Assembly (NCBI GenBank): GCA_900315455.1
Contig: OMZE01000023.1
Location: forward strand, 57,542 to 121,541
DNA from: an uncultured Prevotellaceae bacterium
GTDB taxonomy: Bacteria; Bacteroidota; Bacteroidia; Bacteroidales; Bacteroidaceae
Length of the DNA stretch: 64,000 bases
Reading direction: 5' to 3'
Shown here: piece after piece, positions 35,517 to 45,227 of the stretch
Position numbering within the stretch: position 1 is the stretch's first letter
Layout: the number at the start of each line of letters is the position of its first letter
The notes under the pieces: generated by a model
The model's input: only the letters and a program-made list of their open reading frames with translations
Databases searched by the model: none
What the model was told of the DNA's origin: nothing
Translations under genes and position numbers: made by a program

Positions 35517-36615
35517 GCGTAAAGAGCGGTTGCAACAGTGACATATACCTATTCACGAAAACATCTTCCGACATCGTCTGCTCTGCCAGTGTACGGCTTT
35601 TCGTGCCATACTCCACATACTGCGTGTGGGTGAGGTTCAGTGCCGCCTCCAGTTTGTCGGCCATATCCTCGGCATTGTGCGGGTCGAACAAGAAGCCATT
35701 CTCGCCTTCGCACACATAGCGCGGATTGTCACACACCCTGCTGCATATCACAGGCAGCGAACTTGCCATGGCCTCACACAAGACATTGGGCGTTCCCTCA
35801 TAGAAAGAAGGTAGACAGAAGAAATCGGCCTTGCGGTATTCCTCGTCAATATCCTTCGTCTTGGGAAGCAGGAGAAAGCGCTCTGCCAGTCCATACTCCC
35901 TGACGAGTTTCTGGCACTCCTCCATATAGCACTTGTTTTGCTCGCTGCTTGCACTTATGCTCAGCCCGAACCACTTCACCACGAAGTCGTCGCGCCTGCC
36001 AGCCAACAGCCTCACAGCCTCTATAAACCCTTTGGTGTTTTTGCTGGCCCATACCGATGCCACCACGAGGATGACAGCCTTCACGCCGCGTTGGCGCTCT
36101 CCCGGATAGGAGAATCTCTCCATGTCCACGAAGTTGGGTATAACGAAGGTTTTCGCCTCATATCTGGGGTATTGCCTCCTCACCCATTCGCCCTGCGCAT
36201 AGGAATTGGGCACGATATAATCGGCCTTGCGGTAGAGCCAGAATTTCACCCGTTCCCTGAAAGTGAGCACCTGCGTAGTATTGCGCTCACTGACGATGAG
36301 CCGGAACTTTCCTCCGAGACAGCGCACCAGACATGCCATTATACATGGCGTGTCGAGATATGCCACCACCACATCAGGCTGTGCATCGAGCAGCGTCTTC
36401 CTCAGTCGGAAGAAACGCTTTCTGTGGTTGTCGGCATCCTTTACCAGTACGCAGGGCACACCACATTGCCTGAGTTCATCGCCATAGAAGAAGACTGGGA
36501 AGTAAGTGTAGACGGTGACGTCTACATCTTTCTCCTTCAACATACGGGCGAGGCCCACCAGTTGGCGCTGGGCACCTCCTGCCCCTAAATGGTCTATCAA
36601 CAGCGCGACTTTCAT
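35506..36615 (-). CDS. GT4 family glycosyltransferase
   Basis: A 369-residue GT-B fold transferase. LIDHLGAGGAQRQLVGLA is the typical N-terminal glycine-rich loop of this group, and LPSFYEGTPNVLCEAMAS the donor-site motif. Specificity cannot be read. It is the first gene of the distal minus-strand group, after a 524-base non-coding gap, and overlaps the next GT4 gene by 11 bases. Confidence 0.92.
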   Translation of the reverse strand: MKVALLIDHLGAGGAQRQLVGLARMLKEKDVDVTVYTYFPVFFYGDELRQCGVPCVLVKDADNHRKRFFRLRKTLLDAQPDVVVAYLDTPCIMACLVRCLGGKFRLIVSERNTTQVLTFRERVKFWLYRKADYIVPNSYAQGEWVRRQYPRYEAKTFVIPNFVDMERFSYPGERQRGVKAVILVVASVWASKNTKGFIEAVRLLAGRRDDFVVKWFGLSISASSEQNKCYMEECQKLVREYGLAERFLLLPKTKDIDEEYRKADFFCLPSFYEGTPNVLCEAMASSLPVICSRVCDNPRYVCEGENGFLFDPHNAEDMADKLEAALNLTHTQYVEYGTKSRTLAEQTMSEDVFVNRYMSLLQPLFTHGR

Positions 36616-37139
36616 TCTTTCTTGTCAAGGCGCTGAAAAACGCCTGAAATGATGATTGCTAATGGAGTCATGGAAGAACCATGGCATACCGACTACAACA
36701 TTTCACACTTCAGCAACGAGCAACCGCCACCTGGTCATGGCCGGCGGTTCCGCCATCTATTCCCATCTTTTCCATCTACCCATATTGAAGGAACCATGTT
36801 TACAATAGTACCGACATCTGTTTTAGATTTCGAAAGTGTGACCTTTAGCAAAGATACAATACGACAGCACCGGCACTACCCTTCACAGGGTATGCCCGTC
36901 TCGTGAATGGATGTAAAAATGTTTCTCAATATACATACTCCAACGACGCATAATACCCCTCCTTTTAGGGGCACACGTCTTCAATCATAGTGCAAAAATA
37001 CATTTTTTTTCGATATTTTCCTTTTTTTTTCTATTTTTTTGCCAAATATCCATTGTTTTTGTGTGATTTCTTCAAAAAAGACACATATTTTGCCTCATAC
37101 AGATACAAAAAATGCTATCATTTCGCTTACACCATGTGT
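36616..37139. other. 524-base AT-rich non-coding gap inside the polysaccharide locus
   Basis: No convincing gene on either strand. On the minus strand TATCTTTG (about 36853-36846) and TATTTTTG (37000-36993) resemble -7 boxes, so a promoter for the 36615-26538 group is likely, though no -33 TTTG is seen at the right spacing. Near 37078-37140 a GACACAT/ATGTGTC pair followed by T on the minus strand may end the preceding unit. Confidence 0.5.
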
Positions 37140-38291
37140 CTATGAGTCAGCCTCTTTCCTACCCATCCTTTCCTTGATGAAACAGATGTAATTGTCGCGG
37201 TGCGACTCACATTGCATCCGGTTGAGCAATTGGAGCCATTTCTGCCGGGGAAAATAAGCCGGCAACATGCCCTTTTCGTAAAGCGCCAATGACCATTTCT
37301 TGGAATAAGGAGTGAGAAAAGAGGAAAAATACCTGGCAGCCCTTTTGACCATCCTCTGCTGTGCTTCCTCTAATGCCCGGTCGTCGGCAATCACGGCATT
37401 AAGCCGCTCCATTTCCCGGTCAAAGGCCTCCTTGTCCTTTCCATCGAGCAGCACTACCCCTGGTTGTTCACCCGACTGGATATAGGGAAAGGTTTCCCAC
37501 CTCACGTTGCCTTTGTCAAGGGTCAAACCTACCATAAACCCCTTGTTCCATGCACTGCCGCGCTGGCGCAGAGAGTCGAAACAGAAGTTGCCCAGTCCGT
37601 AGAATATCGGTTTTCCGTTATACAACTCATAGCCACTGAAACAATGCTGGTGGTGGTTGACCACGGCATCTGCCCCAGCATCGATGAAGAAGCGGTAGGT
37701 CTCCTTCATCCGTGGTGTGGGCAATTCATACCGCTCTACACCACCATGGGTAATGACCACCACATAGTCGGCCTGCGAACGTGCCTCGCGGATGGCATGA
37801 TACTGCCTGATGGGGTTCAAGGGGTTGGCTCCTCCCGACCGTGGGGTGGCAATGCTGAACTCATTCTCCGTACAATTGACAATGGCGAGCCGCTCGCCAC
37901 GCACCACCTTGTACTTCACGCGCGACGCCTCCTCGAGGTTGTTGCCACCCCCCACATGTTCGATGCCTTGCTGGTCAAGTATGCGTAAAGTGTCGGCCAC
38001 CCCCTGGTTGCCGTAGTCGCGGAAGTGGTTGTTGGCCAAGGTCACGCCATCGAAAAGACCATAGCGCAAGAGTTCCACCACCCTTTCGTCGCACTTCAAA
38101 TGCGGTCCCACCTTTTCTATTTTTTCTGCCTGCCCTGTCACTATCGGGCACTCCAGGTTGAGTACACGATAATCGTATGCCTCGTTGACGGATTTCACAC
38201 CAGCCAGCAAATCACCATATTTACCCTCTTGCAAGAGGAGTTGGGACCTATGGTTGACAACCAGGTCGCCCGCTATCATTATTTTTATCAT
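37140..38291 (-). CDS. CapA-like phosphoesterase-fold protein, no signal peptide
   Basis: A 383-residue CapA (PGA_cap) family protein. Motifs: MIAGDLVVN, RVLNLECPIV, TLANNHFRDYG, VVITHGGVERYELP and VNHHQHCFSGYE, then FYGLGNFCFD. It starts straight into the phosphoesterase core, so it is cytoplasmic, unlike the copies at 8992 and 21175. A C-terminal extension of about 100 residues has RAARYFSSFLTPYSKKWS. It is last in the operon after the beta-helix gene. Similar to the protein at 42189, with which it shares the extension type. A role in forming or handling an amide-linked or aminoacyl substituent is suggested by the adjacent ATP-grasp genes, but not proven. Confidence 0.86.
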   Translation of the reverse strand: MIKIMIAGDLVVNHRSQLLLQEGKYGDLLAGVKSVNEAYDYRVLNLECPIVTGQAEKIEKVGPHLKCDERVVELLRYGLFDGVTLANNHFRDYGNQGVADTLRILDQQGIEHVGGGNNLEEASRVKYKVVRGERLAIVNCTENEFSIATPRSGGANPLNPIRQYHAIREARSQADYVVVITHGGVERYELPTPRMKETYRFFIDAGADAVVNHHQHCFSGYELYNGKPIFYGLGNFCFDSLRQRGSAWNKGFMVGLTLDKGNVRWETFPYIQSGEQPGVVLLDGKDKEAFDREMERLNAVIADDRALEEAQQRMVKRAARYFSSFLTPYSKKWSLALYEKGMLPAYFPRQKWLQLLNRMQCESHRDNYICFIKERMGRKEADS

Positions 38292-38313
38292 AAGAAAGAG
38301 TTTATTTCAGCCT

Positions 38314-40185
38314 TCACTTTACTTGATAATTGCCATACGTCCACTTGCTGCTGTTCAGGCTCTTCAGTACGAGGCGCGAGGAACGTCCTACAGAATTGTT
38401 CTTCACGACAGTGCGCCTTGCCCGGGGAGACTGTCCCTCATTGTACTTGTAAAGCAACAGGCGTATGGTCTTGTCAGTGGCTGTGAACCTATTGCCAGTG
38501 ATAGAAACCGACGGGTTGTCGCCAGCCCCATTGACAGCAAACAGCCATTCTCTGTTGGTGCCCATATCCCCCTGTCTGGAGTGGTATTCTTCCGACGTGA
38601 TGTTGCGGGAGTCGAAGACATTGTTCTCACAGACAAAGGAAACGCACAGCCATTGGCTGCTGTTCAACATCCCGCCGATGTTCACCGCCCGTATGACATT
38701 GCCGCGGAAAGTCAGCGTGTCGACAGGCAGAGTGGAAGTATAACTCTGGATATTGTAGGTAAGGCAGTCATCGGGTGACAATGCCTTGTCGTAGGCCATC
38801 TCAGCGCTGTAGTCGCCACCAGAGCCGGGGTAAGTGCGTCCTTTCCACAACTTGAGTGCCGCCTCACGGTCGATGTCGAAAACATTGTTGGAATAATACC
38901 TCACTATGGGCATATGAGCCTTGCCGAATTCGGCAGGTACGCCAGACCCTTTGGCCTTGAAGATACCGAAATTACCGCGTTTTTTGGTGAACCTCAACAC
39001 GTTGGTAACGTGGTTGTTGCAATAATAGAGACGACAGACGTTGGCATAGAGGTCATAGGTAGCAGGGAAGCAGTCGAGGCGCTCCCCTTTACGCGTTGTA
39101 TAGAGTGTCTTTCCCGACACGAAGTTGCGGATGTTGTTGCGCAGCATATAGAGTTGTCCCGCCTCCACCAGAGCAGCACAATAATAGTAAGACCACTTCG
39201 TACGTTTCTTCATCACCCTCTCCACTCCTGTAAAGGTGTTGCCCACAATGTATACCGGACAAGACATATAGCCCATCTTCGTTGCATGTTTCCTGGAATT
39301 ATCCGTGCTCAGCGATATTCCCACACCTGTCACGTCATACAGCGTGTTGCCAATAAAGCGGCACGACTCCACGACCCGCATCCCCGCACTCGACACCATT
39401 CTTTCACCCCGATGCGTGTTGCCGTCGAAGAGGATGTGACGGATACTATTGCCGGCTGTGGCACACCCCTTGGCGTCGAGCGGGTTGACATCCTTGAAAT
39501 CCAACAAGAACGTGCGCCCACATTTCTCCTTCAACCCCTCAAACACACAGCCCGTCACCTGCAATTGGTCGATGCCGTGGACAGGATTGACACAGAAAGT
39601 GAAATACTCGCCGCTATCCTCCACCACTATACGCACTTTACGGAGGTTGAGCGAATGTTCGGTATAGAAGAGTAGTTGGTTGGTGCGGAAGCCACCCACC
39701 GCCTTTCCACCCACCTCACCGTCGACCACGAAGTCGTGGTCGAGCACGATACACCTTTCCTTGTAGCGGAAGGAGGCGCCAGCCTTGGGCAAACAGACAT
39801 AATACATCTGGTCGAGTTTGATACCTGGGCAATCCGCCGGGATATTCTTCAGTGCCGCGGCGTTGAGCATGCCGATGGCATCTGTAGAGCCTGGCTTCAA
39901 CCCGATTTGCGCGGCAGTGAGCAACGTGCCGTCCTTGTCGAGCGCAGGAATGGTCAGTGCCTGCCTCACATCAGCCACGGTAATCTGCTCCGCCTTCTTA
40001 TTCATTACCACCTTGCCCGGATTTCCTTTCTTGCTGTTGAAAGGCGAAACTGTCTCCATGCCTTCTACACATTGTCGGGCGGTCATTTGTAAATTGACCG
40101 CCCGACAACGCGCATGGCATAACATTGACGATGTCTTCACATGAAAAGACAAGGCAAGTGCCGCTAAAACAGCACCCCAACCCAT
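38314..40185 (-). CDS. Exported right-handed beta-helix-like protein
   Basis: A 623-residue protein with many short strand-turn repeats rich in Asn (for example CRFIGNTLYDV, YIVGNTFTGV, LYYCNNHVTN, RYYSNNVFDI, TFRGNVIRAV, VSITGNRFTA), which is the pattern of parallel beta-helices in polysaccharide lyases, hydrolases and adhesins. MGWGAVLAALALSFHVKTSS could be a signal peptide with the start at 40185, 26 bases after the LicD stop codon. Homology to a specific enzyme is not recognised. In a capsule operon it may trim, modify or bind the polysaccharide outside the inner membrane. Confidence in the fold is moderate, in any reaction low. Confidence 0.72.
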   Translation of the reverse strand: MGWGAVLAALALSFHVKTSSMLCHARCRAVNLQMTARQCVEGMETVSPFNSKKGNPGKVVMNKKAEQITVADVRQALTIPALDKDGTLLTAAQIGLKPGSTDAIGMLNAAALKNIPADCPGIKLDQMYYVCLPKAGASFRYKERCIVLDHDFVVDGEVGGKAVGGFRTNQLLFYTEHSLNLRKVRIVVEDSGEYFTFCVNPVHGIDQLQVTGCVFEGLKEKCGRTFLLDFKDVNPLDAKGCATAGNSIRHILFDGNTHRGERMVSSAGMRVVESCRFIGNTLYDVTGVGISLSTDNSRKHATKMGYMSCPVYIVGNTFTGVERVMKKRTKWSYYYCAALVEAGQLYMLRNNIRNFVSGKTLYTTRKGERLDCFPATYDLYANVCRLYYCNNHVTNVLRFTKKRGNFGIFKAKGSGVPAEFGKAHMPIVRYYSNNVFDIDREAALKLWKGRTYPGSGGDYSAEMAYDKALSPDDCLTYNIQSYTSTLPVDTLTFRGNVIRAVNIGGMLNSSQWLCVSFVCENNVFDSRNITSEEYHSRQGDMGTNREWLFAVNGAGDNPSVSITGNRFTATDKTIRLLLYKYNEGQSPRARRTVVKNNSVGRSSRLVLKSLNSSKWTYGNYQVK

Positions 40186-40211
40186 GTTGAGGATTCGATG
40201 ACGCACGCTAT

Positions 40212-40988
40212 CTATTTCCAATAATAAGCGCCACCATGATAAGGGACACGCTGGTCTTCTGGAGGCAACTGCATGTAATCGCCATAGCAATGCGTGAGAT
40301 AATCATGATACCGCCCGACCCCCTTGTATTGACGTCCTTCGAACTCCACATCAATAAGGTTTTCGAAGACGTCGAAACTGAAAATGTCTACGAGAGTGAC
40401 ATCTCCTGCATGAAGGTAATTCTTGGCCCCTTCGTATGGAAAGCGATAGAGCACAATGTCTCGGAATTGCCGGATGACTTCGTCGAAATGTGGGATGGTG
40501 GTTACCGGCAAGAAACGTACGGCACGACTCTTCCACTTCATGTAATTCATCCTTTTAGCATAAAGCGGTTTGAGGGATTTCAGGAAAGAGCGGATTTCCT
40601 CTTCCGTGTCTGGCATTCCAACGACTGGATACAAGTCTATGTTCACGCCATAAGATTTGCCAGCCAGTCCTTCCTTGCTGAATGTGGCTAGATGAGCGAC
40701 TCTGGAAAAATGGTAATCATAATGCTTGCACGTATCAATATCCAAATATTGAATGGTATTAGATTGGAATTTCTTTTTGAACAACATCATGTCTTCCAGA
40801 GGCATGATGATATCCATATCGTCATCCCATGGGATAAAGCCTTTATGACGAATGGCACCAAGCATGGTACCGAAAGCCAACGCATATCTGATTCCATTGG
40901 CCCTACAAAAGGCATCGATTTCATCCATCATTTCCAATTGCAAGGCTCTGATGTCATCTGTTGTCAGTCTTCTTCCTTTTTCTTTCAT
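40212..40988 (-). CDS. LicD family phosphotransferase
   Basis: A 258-residue LicD-type nucleotidyltransferase-fold protein. LicD enzymes move phosphocholine or phospho-alditols from CDP-linked donors to glycans. The N-terminal signature LAFGTMLGAIRHKGFIPWDDDMD carries the GT/x motif and the DDD metal triad near residues 38-60. Its start lies inside the end of the preceding ATP-grasp gene (35-base overlap). No choline uptake or kinase genes (licABC) are present, but an IspD/TarI-like cytidylyltransferase is in the same locus (57459), so a CDP-alditol donor is possible. Confidence 0.91.
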   Translation of the reverse strand: MKEKGRRLTTDDIRALQLEMMDEIDAFCRANGIRYALAFGTMLGAIRHKGFIPWDDDMDIIMPLEDMMLFKKKFQSNTIQYLDIDTCKHYDYHFSRVAHLATFSKEGLAGKSYGVNIDLYPVVGMPDTEEEIRSFLKSLKPLYAKRMNYMKWKSRAVRFLPVTTIPHFDEVIRQFRDIVLYRFPYEGAKNYLHAGDVTLVDIFSFDVFENLIDVEFEGRQYKGVGRYHDYLTHCYGDYMQLPPEDQRVPYHGGAYYWK

Positions 40989-42177
40989 CCAATTTGTTTT
41001 TTATTCTCTCTTTTAAACAATCTATCCACATTTTCTTCTTAAACTGCTTGAATGGCCTTTCGTCTGCCGGTTCGTTCATCAGAGCGACATCGGCCTTCAG
41101 CCGCAATGCCTTGTAATCTTTCCACGAACGGTAACCACGAACGAAATCGCATATTGCCACAAAATCATTGATGTAGGAGCATTCATGTTTAATTTGCGTG
41201 TCACATCCATCCTGTGGCTCTCCAAAAGAACGCTTCACCATCAATGCCGGCAGGTTGGCACCAGCCTTGGTGATGGCATAGCCGTATGCAGCAAAGCGCA
41301 AGTTCAGTTCCAAGAAATATACCTCCCCATGGCATATCGCCAAGTCTACATTGAACAAGCCAAACAATTCTGACTTGCGCGCTAAAGAGACCACTTTGCC
41401 GATGATGTTTTCGCCTGGAACTTCTTTCCTTACCCTTCCAAAAGCAGACACGCCTTTTTGGGGACCGCGTCCCGACTCCAGCAGTTCGACGATGGCCGGC
41501 GCCTCTGTCCTTTCTCCGTCGGCTAACCCCATTACCCCCAATTCCTCTTCTATATCAAGGTATTCCTCCACCAACATCGGATGAAAACTATGCTTGCTCA
41601 TGTCATCCAATGCACGGAGCAATTCCTCCCTGGATTCGAAACGTCCTTGTCTCATTTTCATGGAGTGGTAGGACAGCAAACCTTTCAGATAGCAGGGATA
41701 TGTAACTTCTTCAGGAACAACATAATGCCCGTCCTTTTGCCCCAGCACCCAACTTCTTGCCACACGGAATCCTGCCTCGAGAGCCAGTTGCTTCTGCACC
41801 TGCTTGTTCATCAACCGTGCAAGTTGTCCCTGAGTATGGTTGATATGGGCACAAAGAAAATGGTCTTTCAACCTGTCGAGCGAACTGTCTATCAGGTTGG
41901 CGGAGTCGTCGTCAACCGACAATATCAATGGTTTTTCTTCTGTTCCTGAACAATGCTCGAGCAGAATACTGCACAAACTCTCCGCATTGAATTTGTAAGC
42001 GAAGAAGCATTCCTTCACATATTTCGAATATGCATCTGAAGGCAAATATTTCTTCTTGGGCATCTCATACACCATGTGTATCACCGTGATATCACAATCT
42101 ATAACCTCACCTATGGAGCGTATGAGACACAGGCGGGTCATGGTGTTGGTGCCGATAATGATAATATGATGTCGCAT
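40954..42177 (-). CDS. ATP-grasp ligase, copy B
   Basis: A 407-residue ATP-grasp protein. The N-terminus MRHHIIIIGTNTMTRLCLIRS is a Rossmann-like pre-ATP-grasp domain. The ATP-grasp part has YPCYLKGLLS, PMLVEEYLDIEEELGVMGLAD and FNVDLAICHGEVYFLELNLRFAAYG with the ELNLR metal/ATP motif. It is clearly homologous to the protein at 43976. Such enzymes join a carboxylate to an amine with ATP, as in aminoacylation of uronic acids. ATG at 42177; a TTG at 42180 is possible. Between the CapA-like (42189) and LicD genes. Confidence 0.88.
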   Translation of the reverse strand: MRHHIIIIGTNTMTRLCLIRSIGEVIDCDITVIHMVYEMPKKKYLPSDAYSKYVKECFFAYKFNAESLCSILLEHCSGTEEKPLILSVDDDSANLIDSSLDRLKDHFLCAHINHTQGQLARLMNKQVQKQLALEAGFRVARSWVLGQKDGHYVVPEEVTYPCYLKGLLSYHSMKMRQGRFESREELLRALDDMSKHSFHPMLVEEYLDIEEELGVMGLADGERTEAPAIVELLESGRGPQKGVSAFGRVRKEVPGENIIGKVVSLARKSELFGLFNVDLAICHGEVYFLELNLRFAAYGYAITKAGANLPALMVKRSFGEPQDGCDTQIKHECSYINDFVAICDFVRGYRSWKDYKALRLKADVALMNEPADERPFKQFKKKMWIDCLKERIKNKLDERKRKKTDNR

Positions 42178-42188
42178 CAATTGATTTA

Positions 42189-43370
42189 CTATTTTACGTC
42201 AGCCTTGATAGCCTTGCCCATTCTTTCATCCAACAGGTCTTCTATCCCGACAATGGCCGTTTCCCTGTTCTGCTCCGAACGCAACGTATGCAGCGCGAAC
42301 AACAGGTTTCTGTCGGTATATGCATCGGAGAAGAGCCATCGCTTGAACGCGCCGGGGAAAAAGCGCCTAAACCTTTGCCTCAACCACCCAGGACTCTTGA
42401 AAGCAGCCAGATACAGCCTCAACTCTCCCTTGCAGAACTGCCTGAACTCATGGTCGACGAAGTCTTCGTCACCGATGCGTGAGGATCGCTGTATGAAATC
42501 GCTCAAGTCCTGCTTGGCAGCGTACCTTACATATCTATCGTCCACCGACTCCACCTTGTGCTTCCTGACCTCAACCCTGCCATCTTGGATGGCGAGTTCT
42601 ACCAGCAAGCCCGTGTCGGTCTGTCCCGGCTTGAAGTTCTTGAGCAGGAAATCTCCCTGACCATAGAGGAGGTATGAGCCGTTGTAGTTTTCTTCGGAGC
42701 CTATGCAGTGGGTGTGCTGCGAAAGAACCATATCTGCACCGCTGTCTGCCATCCGGTGGAACCGTTTCCGCATTTCGGGCGAGGGATAGGGGAACTTCTC
42801 TATCCCCCCATGATAGATGACGACAAGATAGTCGCACTCCTTACGCAGAGCCTCTATGTCATGGCACACCACATATTCATCGTAGAGCCATGCACCTGCC
42901 ACCATCTCCGTGGGCTTGTTATACATGGTTTCGCTGACATTGTAGAACCCCACCTTCATCCCGCCTACCTCGTAGACGACAAACTTGGTTATAGAGTGCA
43001 TGTCTTTTCCTGCCCCAATGTATTGAATACCAACCTGTTGGAGCGCATCTATGGTATCAAGTAATCCCTGATGACCACCATCGGTGGCATGGTTGTTGGC
43101 CAGCATGCAACATTTCACGCCCATTTTTCCCAAAGCCTCCACAGCACGTGTAGGAGCCACCTTCACAGGCCCTGTCTTCACACATCGCTCATCATGGTCG
43201 GTTAAGGCTCCTTCAAGATTGCAAACCACAAGGTCGGCACTGGAGAAAAGATTGCAGAGTTTCTCTCCCAACAACAGTTCCACGTTTCCATCACAGAAAG
43301 CCTGTTGATTCTCTGGTATCGGGAAGATATCGCCTGCTATAATAATATTTCCAGAAGATTGAACAGCCAT
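42189..43370 (-). CDS. CapA-like phosphoesterase-fold protein, no signal peptide
   Basis: A 393-residue CapA family protein. Motifs: IIIAGDIFPI, VVCNLEGALTD, MLANNHATDGG, VVIYHGGIEKFPYP and LSQHTHCIGSEE, then YGQGDFLL, where GN is replaced by GQGD. No signal peptide. A long C-terminal extension ends AFKRWLFSDAYTDRNLLFAL. It sits between a GNAT gene and ATP-grasp copy B and pairs with the CapA-like gene at 37140. Biochemical role unknown. Confidence 0.85.
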   Translation of the reverse strand: MAVQSSGNIIIAGDIFPIPENQQAFCDGNVELLLGEKLCNLFSSADLVVCNLEGALTDHDERCVKTGPVKVAPTRAVEALGKMGVKCCMLANNHATDGGHQGLLDTIDALQQVGIQYIGAGKDMHSITKFVVYEVGGMKVGFYNVSETMYNKPTEMVAGAWLYDEYVVCHDIEALRKECDYLVVIYHGGIEKFPYPSPEMRKRFHRMADSGADMVLSQHTHCIGSEENYNGSYLLYGQGDFLLKNFKPGQTDTGLLVELAIQDGRVEVRKHKVESVDDRYVRYAAKQDLSDFIQRSSRIGDEDFVDHEFRQFCKGELRLYLAAFKSPGWLRQRFRRFFPGAFKRWLFSDAYTDRNLLFALHTLRSEQNRETAIVGIEDLLDERMGKAIKADVK

Positions 43371-43403
43371 AACAATCAGTTAAAAATGCGTCTTTTAAGC
43401 GAA

Positions 43404-43991
43404 TCAGCAGGACAATCCTAAGAGATGTCTCAATTTCTTCATGTACTTCATCTTAAGGAAAGTCATCCTGCAAAGAAAATGCGAATAAGGAGGACGGTCA
43501 AACCATTTTACCATCAACACCGAATTATGGTCTTTTCGTATCCTATATTCCACGAATTCGTAACCTGATTTCCTTGACACCTCTATCATCCTATAGTTCT
43601 TCTCGTGGGTGTCGAAGAATATTCTGTCCACATGATGCGATTTCACATATTCTTCCTGTGCTGATGCCAATGCTTTGTAAACCCCTTTTCCTGCATATTC
43701 CGGAAGCACGGCATCAAAACAATGGTAACCATATTGTCCGCTACCACACCATAATTTCTGGTTCAGTAAGATAACGGCACCCGTACCAACGAGTTTGTCA
43801 TCCATCATTGCGACAAACATCACGCCACCCCTGCTTTCTATTTTCTCCCTGATTTCCTCAGGCTCAAGAAAAGGGTAAGGCATGAACACCCCTTCTTCTA
43901 CATTCTTCTGGTGTGCAGTCCGAAGCAGATGACTAATGAGTTCCCATGACATTGTCGAGGGCTTGGGTATTACCACTATCCTCTTTTCCAT
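43404..43991 (-). CDS. GNAT family N-acetyltransferase
   Basis: A 195-residue GNAT protein. The core includes VMFVAMMDDKLVGTGAVILL (strands 2-4) and VLPEYAGKGVYKALAS, an acetyl-CoA pyrophosphate loop of the R/Q-x-x-G-x-G/A type in a variant form. The C-terminus is basic. It overlaps ATP-grasp copy A by 16 bases and precedes the CapA-like gene by 33 bases, so it may acylate the amino group introduced by the ligase or act on an amino sugar. Visibly lower in G+C than the gmd/fcl genes. Confidence 0.85.
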   Translation of the reverse strand: MEKRIVVIPKPSTMSWELISHLLRTAHQKNVEEGVFMPYPFLEPEEIREKIESRGGVMFVAMMDDKLVGTGAVILLNQKLWCGSGQYGYHCFDAVLPEYAGKGVYKALASAQEEYVKSHHVDRIFFDTHEKNYRMIEVSRKSGYEFVEYRIRKDHNSVLMVKWFDRPPYSHFLCRMTFLKMKYMKKLRHLLGLSC

Positions 43992-45190
43992 ATAATAGAC
44001 TTCAATACCATCTTCATATGGTCAATCCACGCACGTTTTTTCATCTCTCTAAAAGGTTCTTTGTCTTCCTGGCTCTCAACGAACTTGATGTCTGAACTGT
44101 CGAAAAGCCGGTGAAATTCCTTTTTTGAGATGAAACCCATTAACCATTCGTCAACCAGCATCCGCTCGTTAACGTAGGTAGCACTGCCACTTACTTCATT
44201 GGGTATATCTTTGTAAGGCATGCCACAAACATATCTCACGAACATCTCGGGCAGATTGACACCCATCTTTGTGTAGGCATATCCTGACCCACCGAAACGA
44301 AGGTTCAACTCTCCAAAATACAAAACATCGCCCAACTTGAAATAATCGATGTCGAATATCCCAACAAAGCCGATAGAGCGTACATATTCCTTAAAGAGTC
44401 CTACCAATTTTTCATGCTCGGCAGTCACAGGGTAAACCTTTCCCTGGATAGCAACACCATAATGTGAACCATGTGCCAACTGCAATATCTCGAGAATGCC
44501 GGGGATAATGACATTTTCGCCATCAGAAAAGCCCAGCACGGCAAATTCCTTCTCGATTTCCTTGAAGTCTTCTATGAGAAAGTCTATATTTTTATATCGA
44601 GACAAGGAATTCAGGTGGTCAATTAACTCTGATTCACTGTTACATTTCCTCAGGCCCACTTTTCCACCGACGGTAGACCGCAAGGGTTTTGCAAAACATG
44701 GATATTGTATTCCTGAAGGTATCTCGTATTTCGTATTCCTTATTTCAATAACTTTATAGTCAACCACTTGAAGCCCCATTTCTACAGCCCTTGACTTTTG
44801 CTTGACTTTATCCATCCAAGCCGACACACTCTCTGCCCCTTCTTTCATGTGCGGCAACAAGAAATGTGCTTTCAGGACATCAAAATGCTTGTCGACTACC
44901 GCTGCAGATAAATCATTGTCAGGGATAATGATGGGCTTTGAATTCTCATCGGTACATTTTTCCAATAAGATTTTTATGATTCCTTCACCATCTTTGTTGG
45001 AACAATAGTAAACATCCTTCACATACTTTGAATAGCCATCGATTGGCTTGACGTCATACAACGATTTCCCGTCTTTTCTGTATGGAACCAATGCGATGAG
45101 GATGACCTCACAACCCATCTCGGCAACAGAACGTGCTATACACAGACGTCCGGAGTAACTCTGGCCTATGATAATAACAGTTCGTTTCAT
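43976..45190 (-). CDS. ATP-grasp ligase, copy A
   Basis: A 404-residue ATP-grasp protein homologous to the one at 40954. MKRTVIIIGQSYSGRLCIARS opens the pre-ATP-grasp domain, followed by DGYSKYVKDVYYC, the nucleotide-binding IQYPCFAKPLRS, FLIEDFKEIEKEFAVLGFSD and the C-terminal FGELNLRFGGSGY. The shared family is the carbamoyl-phosphate-synthase-like ligases (D-Asp ligase or carboxylate-amine ligase type). Substrate unknown; amino acids or uronic acids of the repeat unit are candidates. Low local G+C suggests separate origin. Confidence 0.88.
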   Translation of the reverse strand: MKRTVIIIGQSYSGRLCIARSVAEMGCEVILIALVPYRKDGKSLYDVKPIDGYSKYVKDVYYCSNKDGEGIIKILLEKCTDENSKPIIIPDNDLSAAVVDKHFDVLKAHFLLPHMKEGAESVSAWMDKVKQKSRAVEMGLQVVDYKVIEIRNTKYEIPSGIQYPCFAKPLRSTVGGKVGLRKCNSESELIDHLNSLSRYKNIDFLIEDFKEIEKEFAVLGFSDGENVIIPGILEILQLAHGSHYGVAIQGKVYPVTAEHEKLVGLFKEYVRSIGFVGIFDIDYFKLGDVLYFGELNLRFGGSGYAYTKMGVNLPEMFVRYVCGMPYKDIPNEVSGSATYVNERMLVDEWLMGFISKKEFHRLFDSSDIKFVESQEDKEPFREMKKRAWIDHMKMVLKSIIWKRG

Positions 45191-45227
45191 ATCAAATATC
45201 TGGTGGATGATGCCGTCTTGCCGAAGG

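Noticed and set aside
36649-36906. An 85-codon plus-strand frame in the gap between GT4 and CapA-like genes
   Set aside because: No family-like feature, low-complexity and proline/histidine-rich, and it overlaps the probable promoter of the opposite strand.
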